Assembly: GCA_963711095.1 (NCBI GenBank)
Contig: CAVQCX010000018.1
Coordinates: forward strand, 62,001-126,000
Length of the DNA: 64,000 bases
Source of the DNA: CAVQCX01 sp963711095
Lineage (GTDB): Bacteria; Pseudomonadota; Gammaproteobacteria; Chromatiales; Chromatiaceae
Direction of reading: 5' to 3'
Shown: positions 25,810 to 35,202 of the stretch, in pieces
Position numbering within the stretch: the stretch's first letter is position 1
Layout of the letters: the number at the start of each line of letters is the position of its first letter
Notes under the pieces: generated by a model
What the model was told of the DNA's origin: nothing
The model's database searches: none
The model's input: the letters and a program-made list of their open reading frames with translations, nothing else
Made by a program: the position numbers and the translations under genes

Positions 25810-28024
25810 CGAGGGCGGCGCTCCTCCTCATCCGTCGATAGATGAGCTCGTCCAGCTTGGCATCCATGCGCCGGTCGATGGTTTTGATCACCTGCTCGCG
25901 CAGTTCGGGCTCTTGGTCGAGCAGGCGCGACATATCCTCTCGGGACATCGTCAGGAACATGCAGTGTCCGTTCGCGCGTGCCGTCGCGAACTGTGGCAGC
26001 GCCGCGTCGAGCAACGTGAGCTCGCCGAAGAAATCGCCGATCTCGAGCACCTCGAGGGTAATCTCCTGGGCGTCAGGTCCGCGGACAGTGAGCGCCACTT
26101 CGCCGCGAACGATGATGTGAAACTTACCGCTCATGTCACCTTCGGTACACAGCACGGTGCCGGGCCGGGCGGATTCTGCCCGGAGCGTACGGGCGAGGTC
26201 GCCGAGCATCGCGTCGTTGAGCCCGGAGAAGAACGGGATCTCGCGCAGTCGTTCGACCGAGACCGTGGCAGATCGGCCGTCGGCGCTGAGGGCAAGGCCG
26301 CTCTGCTTCGCCCAAAGCCCGCAATAGGTTCCGCCGAGCACAAGAAGTTCCTCATGCGAGCCCTGTTCGACGAGTTGGCCGTGGTCGAGCACATAGATCC
26401 TGCCCGCTTCCGCGGCCTGGTTCAGCCGGTGCGTGACGGCAACGACCATGCAGTGGTGATACAGGCTCGCGATCGTGCGATGAACCTCCGCTTCGCTCGC
26501 CGGGTCGAGCGAAGCGGTGGCTTCGTCCAGCACGAGCAGGCGCGGTTTGCGGATCAGGGCGCGCGCGATGGCGACGCGTTGGCGTTGTCCACCCGACAGA
26601 CGCGAACCGGTGTCACCGACCGCGGTCGCGTAACCCTCCGGCATGCGAACGATATCCTCGTGGACATTGGCGGCCTTCGCAGCTTCGATGACGTCCTCGT
26701 CGCTCGCATCTTCGCGTCCCATGCGAATGTTCTCGGCGATGCTGAGATCGAACAGGCCCGTTTCCTGGGCGACGACGGCGAGGACTCGGCGCAGCGAGCG
26801 ATCGGAGATGCGGCGTATGTCGGTTCCGTTGACCAGAACGCGGCCGTCACCGGCGTCGTAGTGACGCAGCAACAGATTGAGGATCGTGCTCTTGCCCGAT
26901 CCGCTGGACCCGACGAAGGCGACGCTCTTGGCGCCCTCGACCGAAAACGAGACATGCGAGAGGTTGGCTGCGTCAGCAGTATAGCTGAACGAGACGTCGT
27001 CGAAGGCGATGGAAACGACGTCGTCGATATCCACGGCCTCGTCGGGTGCCGGGGGCGACACGGCGGGTCGTTCGGCCAGAAGCTTGTCGATCCGCTGCAA
27101 GCCGCCGGCGCCTTGCAGCAGAAGCGGCACGGCTTCGGCAAGTCCCATGGCACCGGCACCCATGTTGAGCAGGATCAGAATGAACGCCACAACCACGCCC
27201 GGCGGGATCAGGCCATAGACGGACAGGCCCGATCCAAGCCCGATCACCACCAGCAAGAGGAAGCTCACGCCGATGGTGCTGAGCCGTCCGACCGTTCCGC
27301 TCAGCGTGCCGGAGCGAATGGTGGCCCGGTCGAAGTCGTCGCTGACGCGCGAGAACGCGGCGCGCCGGTTGTCCTGCATGCGAAAGACTCTGATCACCCG
27401 CTCGAGCGCCAGGGTTTCGCGAACGAAATCTCCGATCCTCGCCTCGATATCGCGGCGTTCCACGGTTGCCGCGAGCGCCTTGCCGGACAACAACCGCGGC
27501 GCCATGGCGGCGGCCGGCAGGATCAGGAACGCGGCAAGCGCGAGCCGCCATTCGAGCAGGAAAGCCGTGACCATGCTGCCGGCCATCAAAACCAGGCGTT
27601 GCACGAGGTTCGGAATGCCCCGGACCATGGCGGTCTCGATACTCGCGATGTCGGCGGAAAAGCTGCTGACGATCTCGTTGCTCGGGGTCCGGCGAAGGAA
27701 GTCGTCCGACAATCCTTGAAGGTGGTCGAACATCTCGTCCCTGAGACGTCGGAGCGATCGGCCGGCGAGGGACGCCGCGACGCGTTCCTGGGCGAAGCCA
27801 CCGACCGTCTGGCTGACGAAACCGATGCCCAGCACCACGAGCACCGACGCCACCGTGGCAACGTCGCGGTCGCGCAGTCCCTTGTCGAAAATCTCCATCA
27901 TGCCGAGCGGGATAAGCAGCAGGTACCAGACCTGTAGCAGAATCGTCGTCGCCAGCGCCGCGAGCAAGCCCGGAAACGGCCGAAACAGTCGCAAGATGCG
28001 CTTGAAGAAGGATGTCGCGGACAT
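25796..28024 (-). CDS. ABC exporter half-transporter with C-terminal cyclic-nucleotide-binding domain
   Basis: 742 residues from the ATG at 28024 (AGGAG about 9 nt upstream). Residues about 15-300 form a type I exporter membrane domain. The nucleotide-binding domain has Walker A 'GSSGSGKST' (372-380), the signature LSGGQ (476-480), Walker B 'LLVLDE' (496-501) and the H-loop 'VAVTHRLNQAAEAGRIYVLD'. A CAP-like fold occupies about 600-725 ('GEVALTVRG', 'GDFFGELTLLDAAL'). The phosphate-binding cassette reads PQFATARA where ligand-binding members have Arg before S/T-A, so nucleotide binding is doubtful. It is a homodimeric exporter candidate for the cluster product. Confidence 0.92.
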   Translation of the reverse strand: MSATSFFKRILRLFRPFPGLLAALATTILLQVWYLLLIPLGMMEIFDKGLRDRDVATVASVLVVLGIGFVSQTVGGFAQERVAASLAGRSLRRLRDEMFDHLQGLSDDFLRRTPSNEIVSSFSADIASIETAMVRGIPNLVQRLVLMAGSMVTAFLLEWRLALAAFLILPAAAMAPRLLSGKALAATVERRDIEARIGDFVRETLALERVIRVFRMQDNRRAAFSRVSDDFDRATIRSGTLSGTVGRLSTIGVSFLLLVVIGLGSGLSVYGLIPPGVVVAFILILLNMGAGAMGLAEAVPLLLQGAGGLQRIDKLLAERPAVSPPAPDEAVDIDDVVSIAFDDVSFSYTADAANLSHVSFSVEGAKSVAFVGSSGSGKSTILNLLLRHYDAGDGRVLVNGTDIRRISDRSLRRVLAVVAQETGLFDLSIAENIRMGREDASDEDVIEAAKAANVHEDIVRMPEGYATAVGDTGSRLSGGQRQRVAIARALIRKPRLLVLDEATASLDPASEAEVHRTIASLYHHCMVVAVTHRLNQAAEAGRIYVLDHGQLVEQGSHEELLVLGGTYCGLWAKQSGLALSADGRSATVSVERLREIPFFSGLNDAMLGDLARTLRAESARPGTVLCTEGDMSGKFHIIVRGEVALTVRGPDAQEITLEVLEIGDFFGELTLLDAALPQFATARANGHCMFLTMSREDMSRLLDQEPELREQVIKTIDRRMDAKLDELIYRRMRRSAALDDDG

Positions 28025-28087
28025 GTCGTGTGCTCCTGTTTTCCGTTTTTGCCTGGACACGTGGCGAGGTTCCTCAACCGGCAAGGC

Positions 28088-28285
28088 GATGATGGCTCTC
28101 TCGCATCCCTCCCCTTATCGGCCATGGTTGTTTGCCGGCGCGGGCGCAGCACAGATATAATGCGGGCCAATCGCCGCAGCCGGGCAAACCGATGATGGCT
28201 CTCTCGCATCCCTTCCCTTGGGGGCCATGTTACTTGCCGGCGCGGGCGTAGCACAGATGTCATTGGCACCAATCGCGCGGCCGGA
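28088..28285. repeat. Two-unit tandem repeat, period 103 bp
   Basis: GATGATGGCTCTCTCGCATC begins at 28088 and again at 28191; both are followed by a GGCCATG...TTGCCGGCGCGGGCG block. It occupies the divergent intergenic region between the ABC exporter and the radical SAM gene. It may hold duplicated control sites, but no known operator is recognised. Confidence 0.7.
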
Positions 28286-28366
28286 AACCTCGGTGGCCTC
28301 GGCAAGCCTGGGCTTCTGGCACATGCGTCCTTTCGTTGTTGGGGGGGAAGAGTGGGGGTGTGAGCC

Positions 28367-29479
28367 ATGACGCGGCTGGCGACGACAAAGGACAACCGGT
28401 TCTCTCTAACGCGGTTTCTTGCCGCGCGACGGGACTTGCGCGAGAAACTCAACGCTATCAAGGACATATCCGCACGGGTTCGCACGAACGTGTTCCAGCT
28501 CACGCGGGAATGCAACCTCCGCTGCCAGGGATGCTGGTACTACGAGTACAAGATGGACCAGGGGATCGAGGACCGGACCGATCTTGGGCGGATCCGGGAG
28601 ATTCTTGGGGAGCGCGTCGCCGACGGCATCACGCATGCGCTGGTAGTCGGCGGCGAGCCGGCGCTATACCTGAACCGGCTCGGGGTCTTCGCCGAAACCA
28701 TGCCTTATCTGAGCGTTGCGACGAATGGCTACCGTTCGATCCCCGTGGAAGGGTTCCAGGACGTCTCGATCGGGCTCGCGTTGTTCGCCGGGTATCGCTC
28801 GGACGACCGCTACCGCGCGATTAGGGCCGGCGGCCAGCGGTTCGAGGGACTGTTCCGGCGTGGCCTGGAAAACTACCGTGGCGACGACCGCGTGACCGTG
28901 ATCTACGCGCTGAGCGAGGAGGCGATCGACGAGATCGCGCCGACCGTCGACATGATCGAGCAGAACGGGAACCTGGTCTATTTCAGCTACTACCGGCACT
29001 ACGGAACCGACGATCACGCGGAGTCCGACAGGGCCACCGCGCGGCTGCTTGAACGGGCTCTGGAGGTGCGCGCGCGATATCCCGAGACCGTTCTCGCCGA
29101 CCCGTACTACATCGAAAGTCTGATCCTCGGCAAAACGTCCTGGGGTCGCTTCGATTACCAAAGCTGCGCCACGATCAGCAGGGGCCTTCCGGACAACCAA
29201 GCGCGGCTGAAGAGCGGTGGTCCGGTCCTGCCGGGATTCGAGTCCTTCGCGCAGGACCTCACGACGCGTCGGAAGTGCTGCGCGTCCGGCGATTGTGGCA
29301 CGTGCCGCGATAGCCTCGCGCTCAGCAGTTGGCTGTTGATCAACTTCAAGGAGCACGTGCGGGACGCCGTGTCTCTGGAAAGCTGGGTAAATTTTGCGCA
29401 CGGCTATTGGAGCGGTTTCGCCTGGTCGCCACTCCACCGCTCCAAAACCCGGCCGACCGCCAAGGTCACGGATCCTTAG
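28367..29479 (+). CDS. Radical SAM protein
   Basis: 370 residues. The cluster motif is 'ECNLRCQGCWYYEYKMDQG', giving Cys49, Cys53 and Cys56 (C-x3-C-x2-C). 'ALVVGGEPALY' is the GGEP-type SAM-binding strand and 'MPYLSVATNGYRSIP' follows. Three or four Cys near the C-terminus ('KCCASGDCGTCRD') may ligate an auxiliary cluster or zinc, as in many maturases. It is divergent from the ABC exporter and followed 16 nt later by the SDR gene. The substrate is unknown. Confidence 0.88.
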   Translation: MTRLATTKDNRFSLTRFLAARRDLREKLNAIKDISARVRTNVFQLTRECNLRCQGCWYYEYKMDQGIEDRTDLGRIREILGERVADGITHALVVGGEPALYLNRLGVFAETMPYLSVATNGYRSIPVEGFQDVSIGLALFAGYRSDDRYRAIRAGGQRFEGLFRRGLENYRGDDRVTVIYALSEEAIDEIAPTVDMIEQNGNLVYFSYYRHYGTDDHAESDRATARLLERALEVRARYPETVLADPYYIESLILGKTSWGRFDYQSCATISRGLPDNQARLKSGGPVLPGFESFAQDLTTRRKCCASGDCGTCRDSLALSSWLLINFKEHVRDAVSLESWVNFAHGYWSGFAWSPLHRSKTRPTAKVTDP

Positions 29480-29495
29480 GCCGAAGGAGCGGCTA

Positions 29496-30251
29496 TTGCC
29501 GTCTGAGAGGCGCAGCCCCGGTTCTCTGGTCATTACTGGAGGGTCATCCGGTATCGGCCGCGCGGCGGCGTTACTGGCGGTTCGGCGCGATTGGTCGGTA
29601 TTCGCCAGCGTCCGGGACAAGGCCTCTGAAGCGGCCTTGCGCGAGGCCGGATGCATGACTGCGTTCCTCGACCTTCGTCATGCGGCATCGATCGAGGTGT
29701 TCGCCCGAGAGGTGGTCGAATGGTCTGGCGGGAGGGTCTCGGGCCTGGTCAACAACGCCGGTACAGCGCTGCCGGGACCGGTCGAGCGGCTTGATCTCGA
29801 CGCGGTCCGTGAGCAGTTCGAAACCAATGTCTTCGGCGCGATCGACCTGACCCAACGCCTGTTGCCGGCGCTACGCGCTGGGCGGGGGACGATCGTGTTC
29901 GTGAGCTCCGATCGCGCGCCGGTGGCCGTCCCCCTCTATGCGGCCTATGTCGCCACGAAGCGCGCCCTGGAGGGGTTCGCCGAGGTTCTCGCATTGGAGG
30001 GCGCGCGCGCCGGGGTGGGGGTTGCGATTTTGCGCCTCGGGTCGTTCGAATCGGCCATCCGGAGGCCGATCCGCGCCCATTTCGACGGCATGGACGCGGA
30101 AGATCCGCTCTATGGCGAAGCGATCGCCCGGTCGCGGGCAGGGCTCGGCTCCTCTCCGTTACATCCGCCGGAGCTTGCGGGCGAGACCATCCTGCGCCTT
30201 CTCCTGGAACCGGAGCCGCCCCTTGTCACCCGCTGTCCCGAGGAGACTTGA
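29496..30251 (+). CDS. Short-chain dehydrogenase/reductase
   Basis: 251 residues if started at the TTG at 29496, which has GAAGGAG about 7 nt upstream; the longer frame overlaps the radical SAM gene and adds nothing conserved. Classical SDR: 'TGGSSGIG' (14-21) for cofactor binding, 'NNAG' (86-89), the catalytic Ser in 'IVFVSSDRAPV' and 'YAAYVATKRAL' with Tyr151 and Lys155. NAD(P)-dependent oxidoreduction of a cluster intermediate is likely. Its 3' end overlaps the cupin-like gene by 26 nt in antisense. Confidence 0.88.
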   Translation: MPSERRSPGSLVITGGSSGIGRAAALLAVRRDWSVFASVRDKASEAALREAGCMTAFLDLRHAASIEVFAREVVEWSGGRVSGLVNNAGTALPGPVERLDLDAVREQFETNVFGAIDLTQRLLPALRAGRGTIVFVSSDRAPVAVPLYAAYVATKRALEGFAEVLALEGARAGVGVAILRLGSFESAIRRPIRAHFDGMDAEDPLYGEAIARSRAGLGSSPLHPPELAGETILRLLLEPEPPLVTRCPEET

Positions 30252-31534
30252 CGCTCTCGGAGGCGCGGGCGAGATGCTCTCCCCAGATCCGCTCTGGATG
30301 TTCCAGGAAGGACAGCATCGATTCGCTGGAATGCGTCGCTCGCTCGAAATGGCTGACCTCCTCCCCATCGATCGCGTAGGGCTCGGTGTACATCCGCTTG
30401 CCGCTCATCAGCCGGGTCAGGACGATCTGGCGGACGATGGCGTTCAGGCGGGAGGAAAGAACCTGCATGGCACCGAACAGGTCGTTCATTGACGGATCGT
30501 TCCGACCGACGTGGCGGGTCGCGACGGCGACGGTTTGGTCGCTCAAGTTCTCGACCGAATGCCACCACCAGCCGGGCGAGAAGAGAACGTCCCCGGGCTC
30601 GAAGCTCGACCTCATGGCGAACCGCTCGGTCGTAGAGCGGGAAGCGTCCCGGAAGCACCCTGCGCGCCAGGCCGACCGAGCTTGCCACGTAAGCCTTGTA
30701 CTCGGTCGACATCGGATACATCAGGTAGGTGTAGATCGGGTTCAGGAAAGTCCATTTCTTGCGGCCGTGGATGTTGAAGAACAGGTTTGCGTAGTGCGCA
30801 CAATGAAACGGTGCGCCAGTCCCGCGCCTGACGCCGAGAAAGAGCTGGCAGGAGATGTTGTGCTTGCGCACGTAGGGCTCGAACTGGCCGATATGCAGCC
30901 CATCGAGCAGGTTGGGGTCGTGGAACAGAATGTTCTCCGAGTTGTGCAGGTAAATCTCGGGGTCGTCGGACCGGCGAAAGAAATCGAGCGGCTCCTTAAC
31001 GTGGGAGTCCTTGAGCGCAAAATACACCGGAACGTTCCCGAAGCGCTCAAGAAACCAGTCGACGGTCCAGTTGCCGACGACGTCGACCCGCGCGCCGCGT
31101 ATGACGACGGGACGCGGATCGCGCACGAAACGTTCGTAAAGCTCCTCGGGTGCGATGGAGGTGAGATCGACCGTCTCGACCGGACGGATCTCGCCCTCGA
31201 CCCCCGCGCGTTTCAGATGGGCGTCGATCTCGTCGCAGACGGCCGAGGCCGCCGCGCGAAGCACGTCGTTTCGCCCCAGAACCGAGCGCAGCAGGAATAC
31301 CGCCTTGAACTTGAGCGCGGTCGATCTCGGTAGGTCGAGCCCGTAGGAGGCGGAGCAGGCTGACTCGTTCAGCGCCACGCGGAACAACGGGCGTGCGAGC
31401 ACATAGCGGCGCAACCCGGACAGAATGTTGAGCACTGTAAAGACGTAGGAATAGAGCGTGCACTTAACCCGTTTCGCACGGTCGCCCACCGAAGAAGAGG
31501 CAGTGTTCCGGGGCGATCTGGATGCGCCTTGCAT
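30226..31534 (-). pseudogene. Cupin_8/JmjC-like Fe(II) dioxygenase gene with one frameshift
   Basis: The first segment starts at the ATG at 31534 and carries 'RDPRPVVIRGARVDVVGNWT', 'GAPFHCAHYANLFFNIHGRK' and 'KWTFLNPIYTYLMYP'. This is the cupin_8 pattern with the H-x-D/N metal motif region and the lysine after it. Near 30600 the frame must change to continue into 'FEPGDVLFSPGWWWHSVENL', which holds the distal His. One extra base in GAGCTTCGAGCCC would explain it. Restored, the protein is about 435 residues. It lies 8 nt after the TauD-like gene. Either it is a young pseudogene or an indel error in the sequence. Confidence 0.78.
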
Positions 31535-31542
31535 GGCGCTGC

Positions 31543-32412
31543 TCAGGTTCCGCGACGCATGGTAGCCCGGTGCAGCACGCGTGGTCGGTCTAGCGGCTTC
31601 GAGCGGCGGTGATTGGTCGCGAGGTTGTCCCAGACGACCAGGTCGCCCGGCTGCCAGACATGCCGATGCATGAAGCGAAGCTGGGTCGCATGCTCGTAGA
31701 GCTCGGCGACGAGCGCTTTCGCGGCCGTGTCGTCCATGCCCTCGATCCCTATCGTATAGCACTCGGCCATATAGAGCCCGTCACGTCCGGTGGTCGGATG
31801 ATGGCGCGCCAGCGGATGGGTTGCCTCGCGATCCGCGCTGCCGTCGTCGGGCTCGCCCGGGCTCAGATAAGGCGGCAGGCGATAGCGTTGCGGATCCAAT
31901 CCGCCGCGTTGGCGATGGGTCGCGCGAAGCGATCGCAAGGTTTCCTGTCTTTCCGGGGCGAGAGCGTCGAAGGCGCCCTGCATGTCGATGAACAGGGTGT
32001 CGGGACCATCCTCGGGGATCTCCACGCCGTACAGGCAGGCCAGATCGGCTGGATCCGGAAGATAAGCATAGTCGGTGTGCCAAACGTCGGCCTGGCTCGG
32101 GCGCCGATCCTCGGGCTCGCGGCCGTCCGCGCGTAGATAGGACAACCATTGCAGCTCGGGCACGCCGTCGAAATGGCTCGTCAGGCCGGCACTGGCTTCG
32201 GGAGGCTCGACGGCGCCGAACTGGCGAGCGAACCGGACCTGGGCGGCCGGAGAAAGATGTTGATCGCGGAATACGAGCAGGCGATGGCGGTCGAGAGCCT
32301 GGGTCAGCATCGCTGCCTCGTAGGCCGCAAGTGTCGCCGCGGCATACACACCGGATACGACCGCGCCGAAGCCCCCTGACGACCATGGTGTGACCTGCAT
32401 GCCAACCCTCAT
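31543..32412 (-). CDS. TauD/TfdA-family Fe(II)/2-oxoglutarate dioxygenase
   Basis: 289 residues. The facial triad is visible: His112 and Asp114 in 'ADVWHTDYAYLPDPADLACL' and His268 in 'VVWDNLATNHRRSKPLDRPR'. Arg282 in 'VLHRATMRRG' is positioned to bind 2-oxoglutarate. N-terminal 'RHRLLVFRDQHLSPAAQVRF' is the usual family segment. It should hydroxylate or desaturate a small substrate. It is immediately upstream of the cupin/JmjC-like gene, giving two Fe(II) enzymes in one transcript. Confidence 0.9.
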   Translation of the reverse strand: MRVGMQVTPWSSGGFGAVVSGVYAAATLAAYEAAMLTQALDRHRLLVFRDQHLSPAAQVRFARQFGAVEPPEASAGLTSHFDGVPELQWLSYLRADGREPEDRRPSQADVWHTDYAYLPDPADLACLYGVEIPEDGPDTLFIDMQGAFDALAPERQETLRSLRATHRQRGGLDPQRYRLPPYLSPGEPDDGSADREATHPLARHHPTTGRDGLYMAECYTIGIEGMDDTAAKALVAELYEHATQLRFMHRHVWQPGDLVVWDNLATNHRRSKPLDRPRVLHRATMRRGT

Positions 32413-32544
32413 GTGTTCTCAACCCCCTCGCGGCGCATTATAGTGGCGCGGATTCAACTCGTAAATGCAACTCGGAAAGTCGGAATAGAGGGCAATCTGC
32501 GTTAGCAAAATGGCCTTTCGTTCCGGCAAGAATCGGAGGCACCA

Positions 32545-32730
32545 ATGAGTACTCACACGCCGCTTACCCAAGAGCAAGGACACCAGATTGCGGCCTTGTT
32601 GAAAGCAGGGCGCAACCAAACCGAGATAGCGCAGGTTCTCTAATGGCATAAATCTACGATCAGTCGCGAGTTGTCGACAACAAGAAAAGCCGCGCGTTAT
32701 CCTACCTGCCACCACCATTGCAAAGACGCA
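32545..32730 (+). pseudogene. IS30-family transposase N-terminal fragment
   Basis: ATG at 32545 with GGAGG upstream. The frame reads 'MSTHTPLTQEQGHQIAALLK', 'AGRNQTEIAQVL', an in-frame TAA, then 'WHKSTISREL', matching the helix-turn-helix start of IS30 transposases. No DDE domain follows. It lies directly upstream of a methyltransferase gene and within the 32.4-32.8 kb gap of the cluster. Confidence 0.75.
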
Positions 32731-32758
32731 GCCCAATAGCCAAGAGCGCTTCACCTGG

Positions 32759-33655
32759 ATGCCAACCGAAATCCGATATCGGGAATCCACTGCTAATGTC
32801 GAGGAAAGGGCCGGGATCGACGACGCGATCGTGCGCGCCTATTTCGACGCGGTCGGCGAGGCCGCGTCCACCGCCAGCTATATGGGCCACGAGCGCGACA
32901 TGCCGCCGGCGGCGATGCGCTACAGGTTCGCGCGCGAACAACGCTTGCTCGAGCCCTGGCTTCGCCCCCTCGACTGCGGTGGCCGTGTCCTGGACGTGGG
33001 CTGCGGATCAGGCCGATGGACCGCGTATTTCGCCAACCGCTTCGCCACCGTGGCCGGTATCGATCGAAGCGCGGCGATGATCCGCGTGGCACGGGATACA
33101 TGCGCGGATCGGCCCAACGTCGAATTGCACGAATGCGATTTCCGCGAGGACCTGCCCGAGGGTCCGTTCGAGTTGATCTTCCTCGGCGGCATCTGCATGT
33201 ATCTGGGCGACGCTGACGCCGAGGCGTTGCTCCGCAGGCTCGCGAGCCTTCTGACGGCGCATGGCGTAATCGTCTGCCGCGAGAGCACCGTGCGGCGGAA
33301 CGTTCAAGCCGCGGAGGGGAGCTATCAAGCGATCTATCGCAGCGTCGAGCGCTATATCGATTTGTTCGAGTCGGCCGGCATCCCCGCAGCCCACGTCGCC
33401 TGCGCGCGGAACGACGGATACGACGCGATGAACGTCGCGGGCGAAGTCGTGCTCGCTCGGCGCCACTACTTTCCCTTCCTGCCGAAAGTCTCTCCGATGC
33501 TCGGAGCGGCGACCTGGTGGGCGCTCCGGCTCACCGCACCGCTCGGCTTCGTTGTCGCACCCAAGCTAGCGGCGAGCGCCGGCATCGATTGGCCGAGACT
33601 CTCCAACCACTTCTTCCTGCTCCGTTCACCCGCCGAAGGTCAGTCGGAGCCATGA
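32759..33655 (+). CDS. Class I SAM methyltransferase
   Basis: 298 residues, ATG at 32759. Motif I is 'RVLDVGCGSGRWTAYFANRF', followed by 'TVAGIDRSAAMIRVARD' and 'FELIFLGGICMYLGDADAEA'. The C-terminal region ('YFPFLPKVSPMLGAATWWAL') is unusual and partly hydrophobic. It is on the plus strand between genes on the minus strand and converges with the radical SAM gene with a 16-nt overlap. The upstream IS30 fragment may have supplied or removed its promoter. Confidence 0.85.
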   Translation: MPTEIRYRESTANVEERAGIDDAIVRAYFDAVGEAASTASYMGHERDMPPAAMRYRFAREQRLLEPWLRPLDCGGRVLDVGCGSGRWTAYFANRFATVAGIDRSAAMIRVARDTCADRPNVELHECDFREDLPEGPFELIFLGGICMYLGDADAEALLRRLASLLTAHGVIVCRESTVRRNVQAAEGSYQAIYRSVERYIDLFESAGIPAAHVACARNDGYDAMNVAGEVVLARRHYFPFLPKVSPMLGAATWWALRLTAPLGFVVAPKLAASAGIDWPRLSNHFFLLRSPAEGQSEP

Positions 33656-35202
33656 CCCCGCACAGCCCACTCCGCGAACGCCGTCTGCCAGGCGGGCCGT
33701 AGCCTGCGGTCGATAGCGATATGGGTCTCGGCATGGGCAAGAGCGCGCAGAAAGCTCCAGACGACGGATGGCCTGCGGCGCAACAGGTCCGCCAGATGGT
33801 GCCAGAACGACCTCCGTCTGCTGCGGCGCACGCCATAGCGCCAGAGGACATGGCCAAAGGAACGCATCTCGTCCGCAGTCGGACGCGATTGTGGGCGGCT
33901 CGGCGCCAGCGCCAGGTCCTTGTGCTGTCGCCAACACCGCTCCAGCACTACGACCGGATCATATGCCCCGGCGTAGAACTCAATCGCGTCATCCAGGATC
34001 TCGCGGCGGGGGCGCAGAGGGATGAAGTTAACGCCCGGCATTCCCGCTTGGTCGACGACCAACCTATTCTCCTTGGCGAGCCGGCGCGTCATGGCGGCAT
34101 CAGGCAGGGCATAGAGGAAATTGACGTCGACGTTTGCGACCGGGGCCTCCTCCAGGAAACGCACGAGTCGCGCACCGGCCCCGGCCGTCTCGCCGTCGAA
34201 ACCGAGGATCACCGCGGCATGAACCTCGATGCCGGCCCGCGCCAGCCGACGGCATGCCTCATGGGAGGGAAGCACGAGGTTCTGACGCTTGTTCGCGGAA
34301 CGGATGGCCGGCTCGTCGACCGACTCGATGCCGACGAACAACCTCGTTATCCCGGCCTCGACCATCGCTTCGGTAAGCGGCTCGTCCAACACCAGGTTAA
34401 TCGTCGCCTCGGTCATCAGCGTGAAGGGATAGTCGTGGGCCCGCATCCAGGCCGAGAGCTCTGGCAGCAGGCGGCGGACTAGTTTCCGGTCGCCGATGAA
34501 GTTGTCGTCGGCGATGAAGACCAAGCCTCGCCAACCGCTCGCGTCAAGCGCGTCGAGCTCACCAAGGAACTGCTCGATCCCCTTGGCGCGCGTCGTCTTG
34601 CCGCCGATCCCCTTCTCGATGATGTCGCAGAACTCGCACCGGAACGGGCAACCACGCGAGAACTGGACCGTCGCCATCACATAGCGCGACATGTCCAGAA
34701 GATCGAATCTCGGCACCGGGCTGCGCGTTATGTCGGCGTTGCCCGACGGACGGACGATGCGATCCGAGACGTCGCCTTCCAGCTGCTCGAGCAGGACCGG
34801 CAAGCCGAGCTCGGCCTCGCCGACGACGACGAAATCCGCGCCAGCAGCGATCAGCGCCTCTGGCACCGCGCTCGCCCAGCCGCCCCCGACGACCACCGTC
34901 TTCCCGCGCCGCTTGGCCTCCGCGATCAGTTCGCCCTGAGCCTCCGACTGATCCGAATATCCGCTGATCATCACGAGATCGCCCGCGTCCCAGTCTGCCT
35001 CCGTGAGGTCGCGGACATTCTGATCGGCCACATGGATCGACCAGTTGTCAGGCAGCATGCCGGCCACGGTCAACAGGCCGAGCGGCGGGCTCGCAGCGCC
35101 GCGCGCCATCAGCTTGCAGGTCTCGTCGAGACACTTGCTCGAGGTCCGACGCGCGGCCGCGGACTGTCGCGGGTTGACTAATAGGGCGCGGCGTGGCTCC
35201 AT
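33640..35202 (-). CDS. B12-binding-domain radical SAM enzyme (HpnP/DUF4070-like)
   Basis: 520 residues from the ATG at 35202; an upstream extension to 35283 is basic and unconserved. Residues about 35-150 form a B12-binding-type Rossmann region ('KTVVVGGGWASAVPEALIAA', 'GADFVVVGEAELGLP'). The radical SAM motif is 'FSRGCPFRCEFCDIIEKG' (Cys185, Cys189, Cys192), followed by 'ADDNFIGDRKLVRRLLPEL', as in the family of the hopanoid methylase HpnP and related enzymes. Such enzymes often methylate unactivated carbons. It closes the cluster. No hopanoid or squalene genes are nearby. Confidence 0.88.
   Translation of the reverse strand: MEPRRALLVNPRQSAAARRTSSKCLDETCKLMARGAASPPLGLLTVAGMLPDNWSIHVADQNVRDLTEADWDAGDLVMISGYSDQSEAQGELIAEAKRRGKTVVVGGGWASAVPEALIAAGADFVVVGEAELGLPVLLEQLEGDVSDRIVRPSGNADITRSPVPRFDLLDMSRYVMATVQFSRGCPFRCEFCDIIEKGIGGKTTRAKGIEQFLGELDALDASGWRGLVFIADDNFIGDRKLVRRLLPELSAWMRAHDYPFTLMTEATINLVLDEPLTEAMVEAGITRLFVGIESVDEPAIRSANKRQNLVLPSHEACRRLARAGIEVHAAVILGFDGETAGAGARLVRFLEEAPVANVDVNFLYALPDAAMTRRLAKENRLVVDQAGMPGVNFIPLRPRREILDDAIEFYAGAYDPVVVLERCWRQHKDLALAPSRPQSRPTADEMRSFGHVLWRYGVRRSRRRSFWHHLADLLRRRPSVVWSFLRALAHAETHIAIDRRLRPAWQTAFAEWAVRGHGSD

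Noticed and set aside
25682..27937. 751-codon open frame on the plus strand
   Set aside because: It is antisense to the intact ABC exporter, is rich in His/Arg/Asp/Gln with no domain, and results from the high-GC third-position bias.
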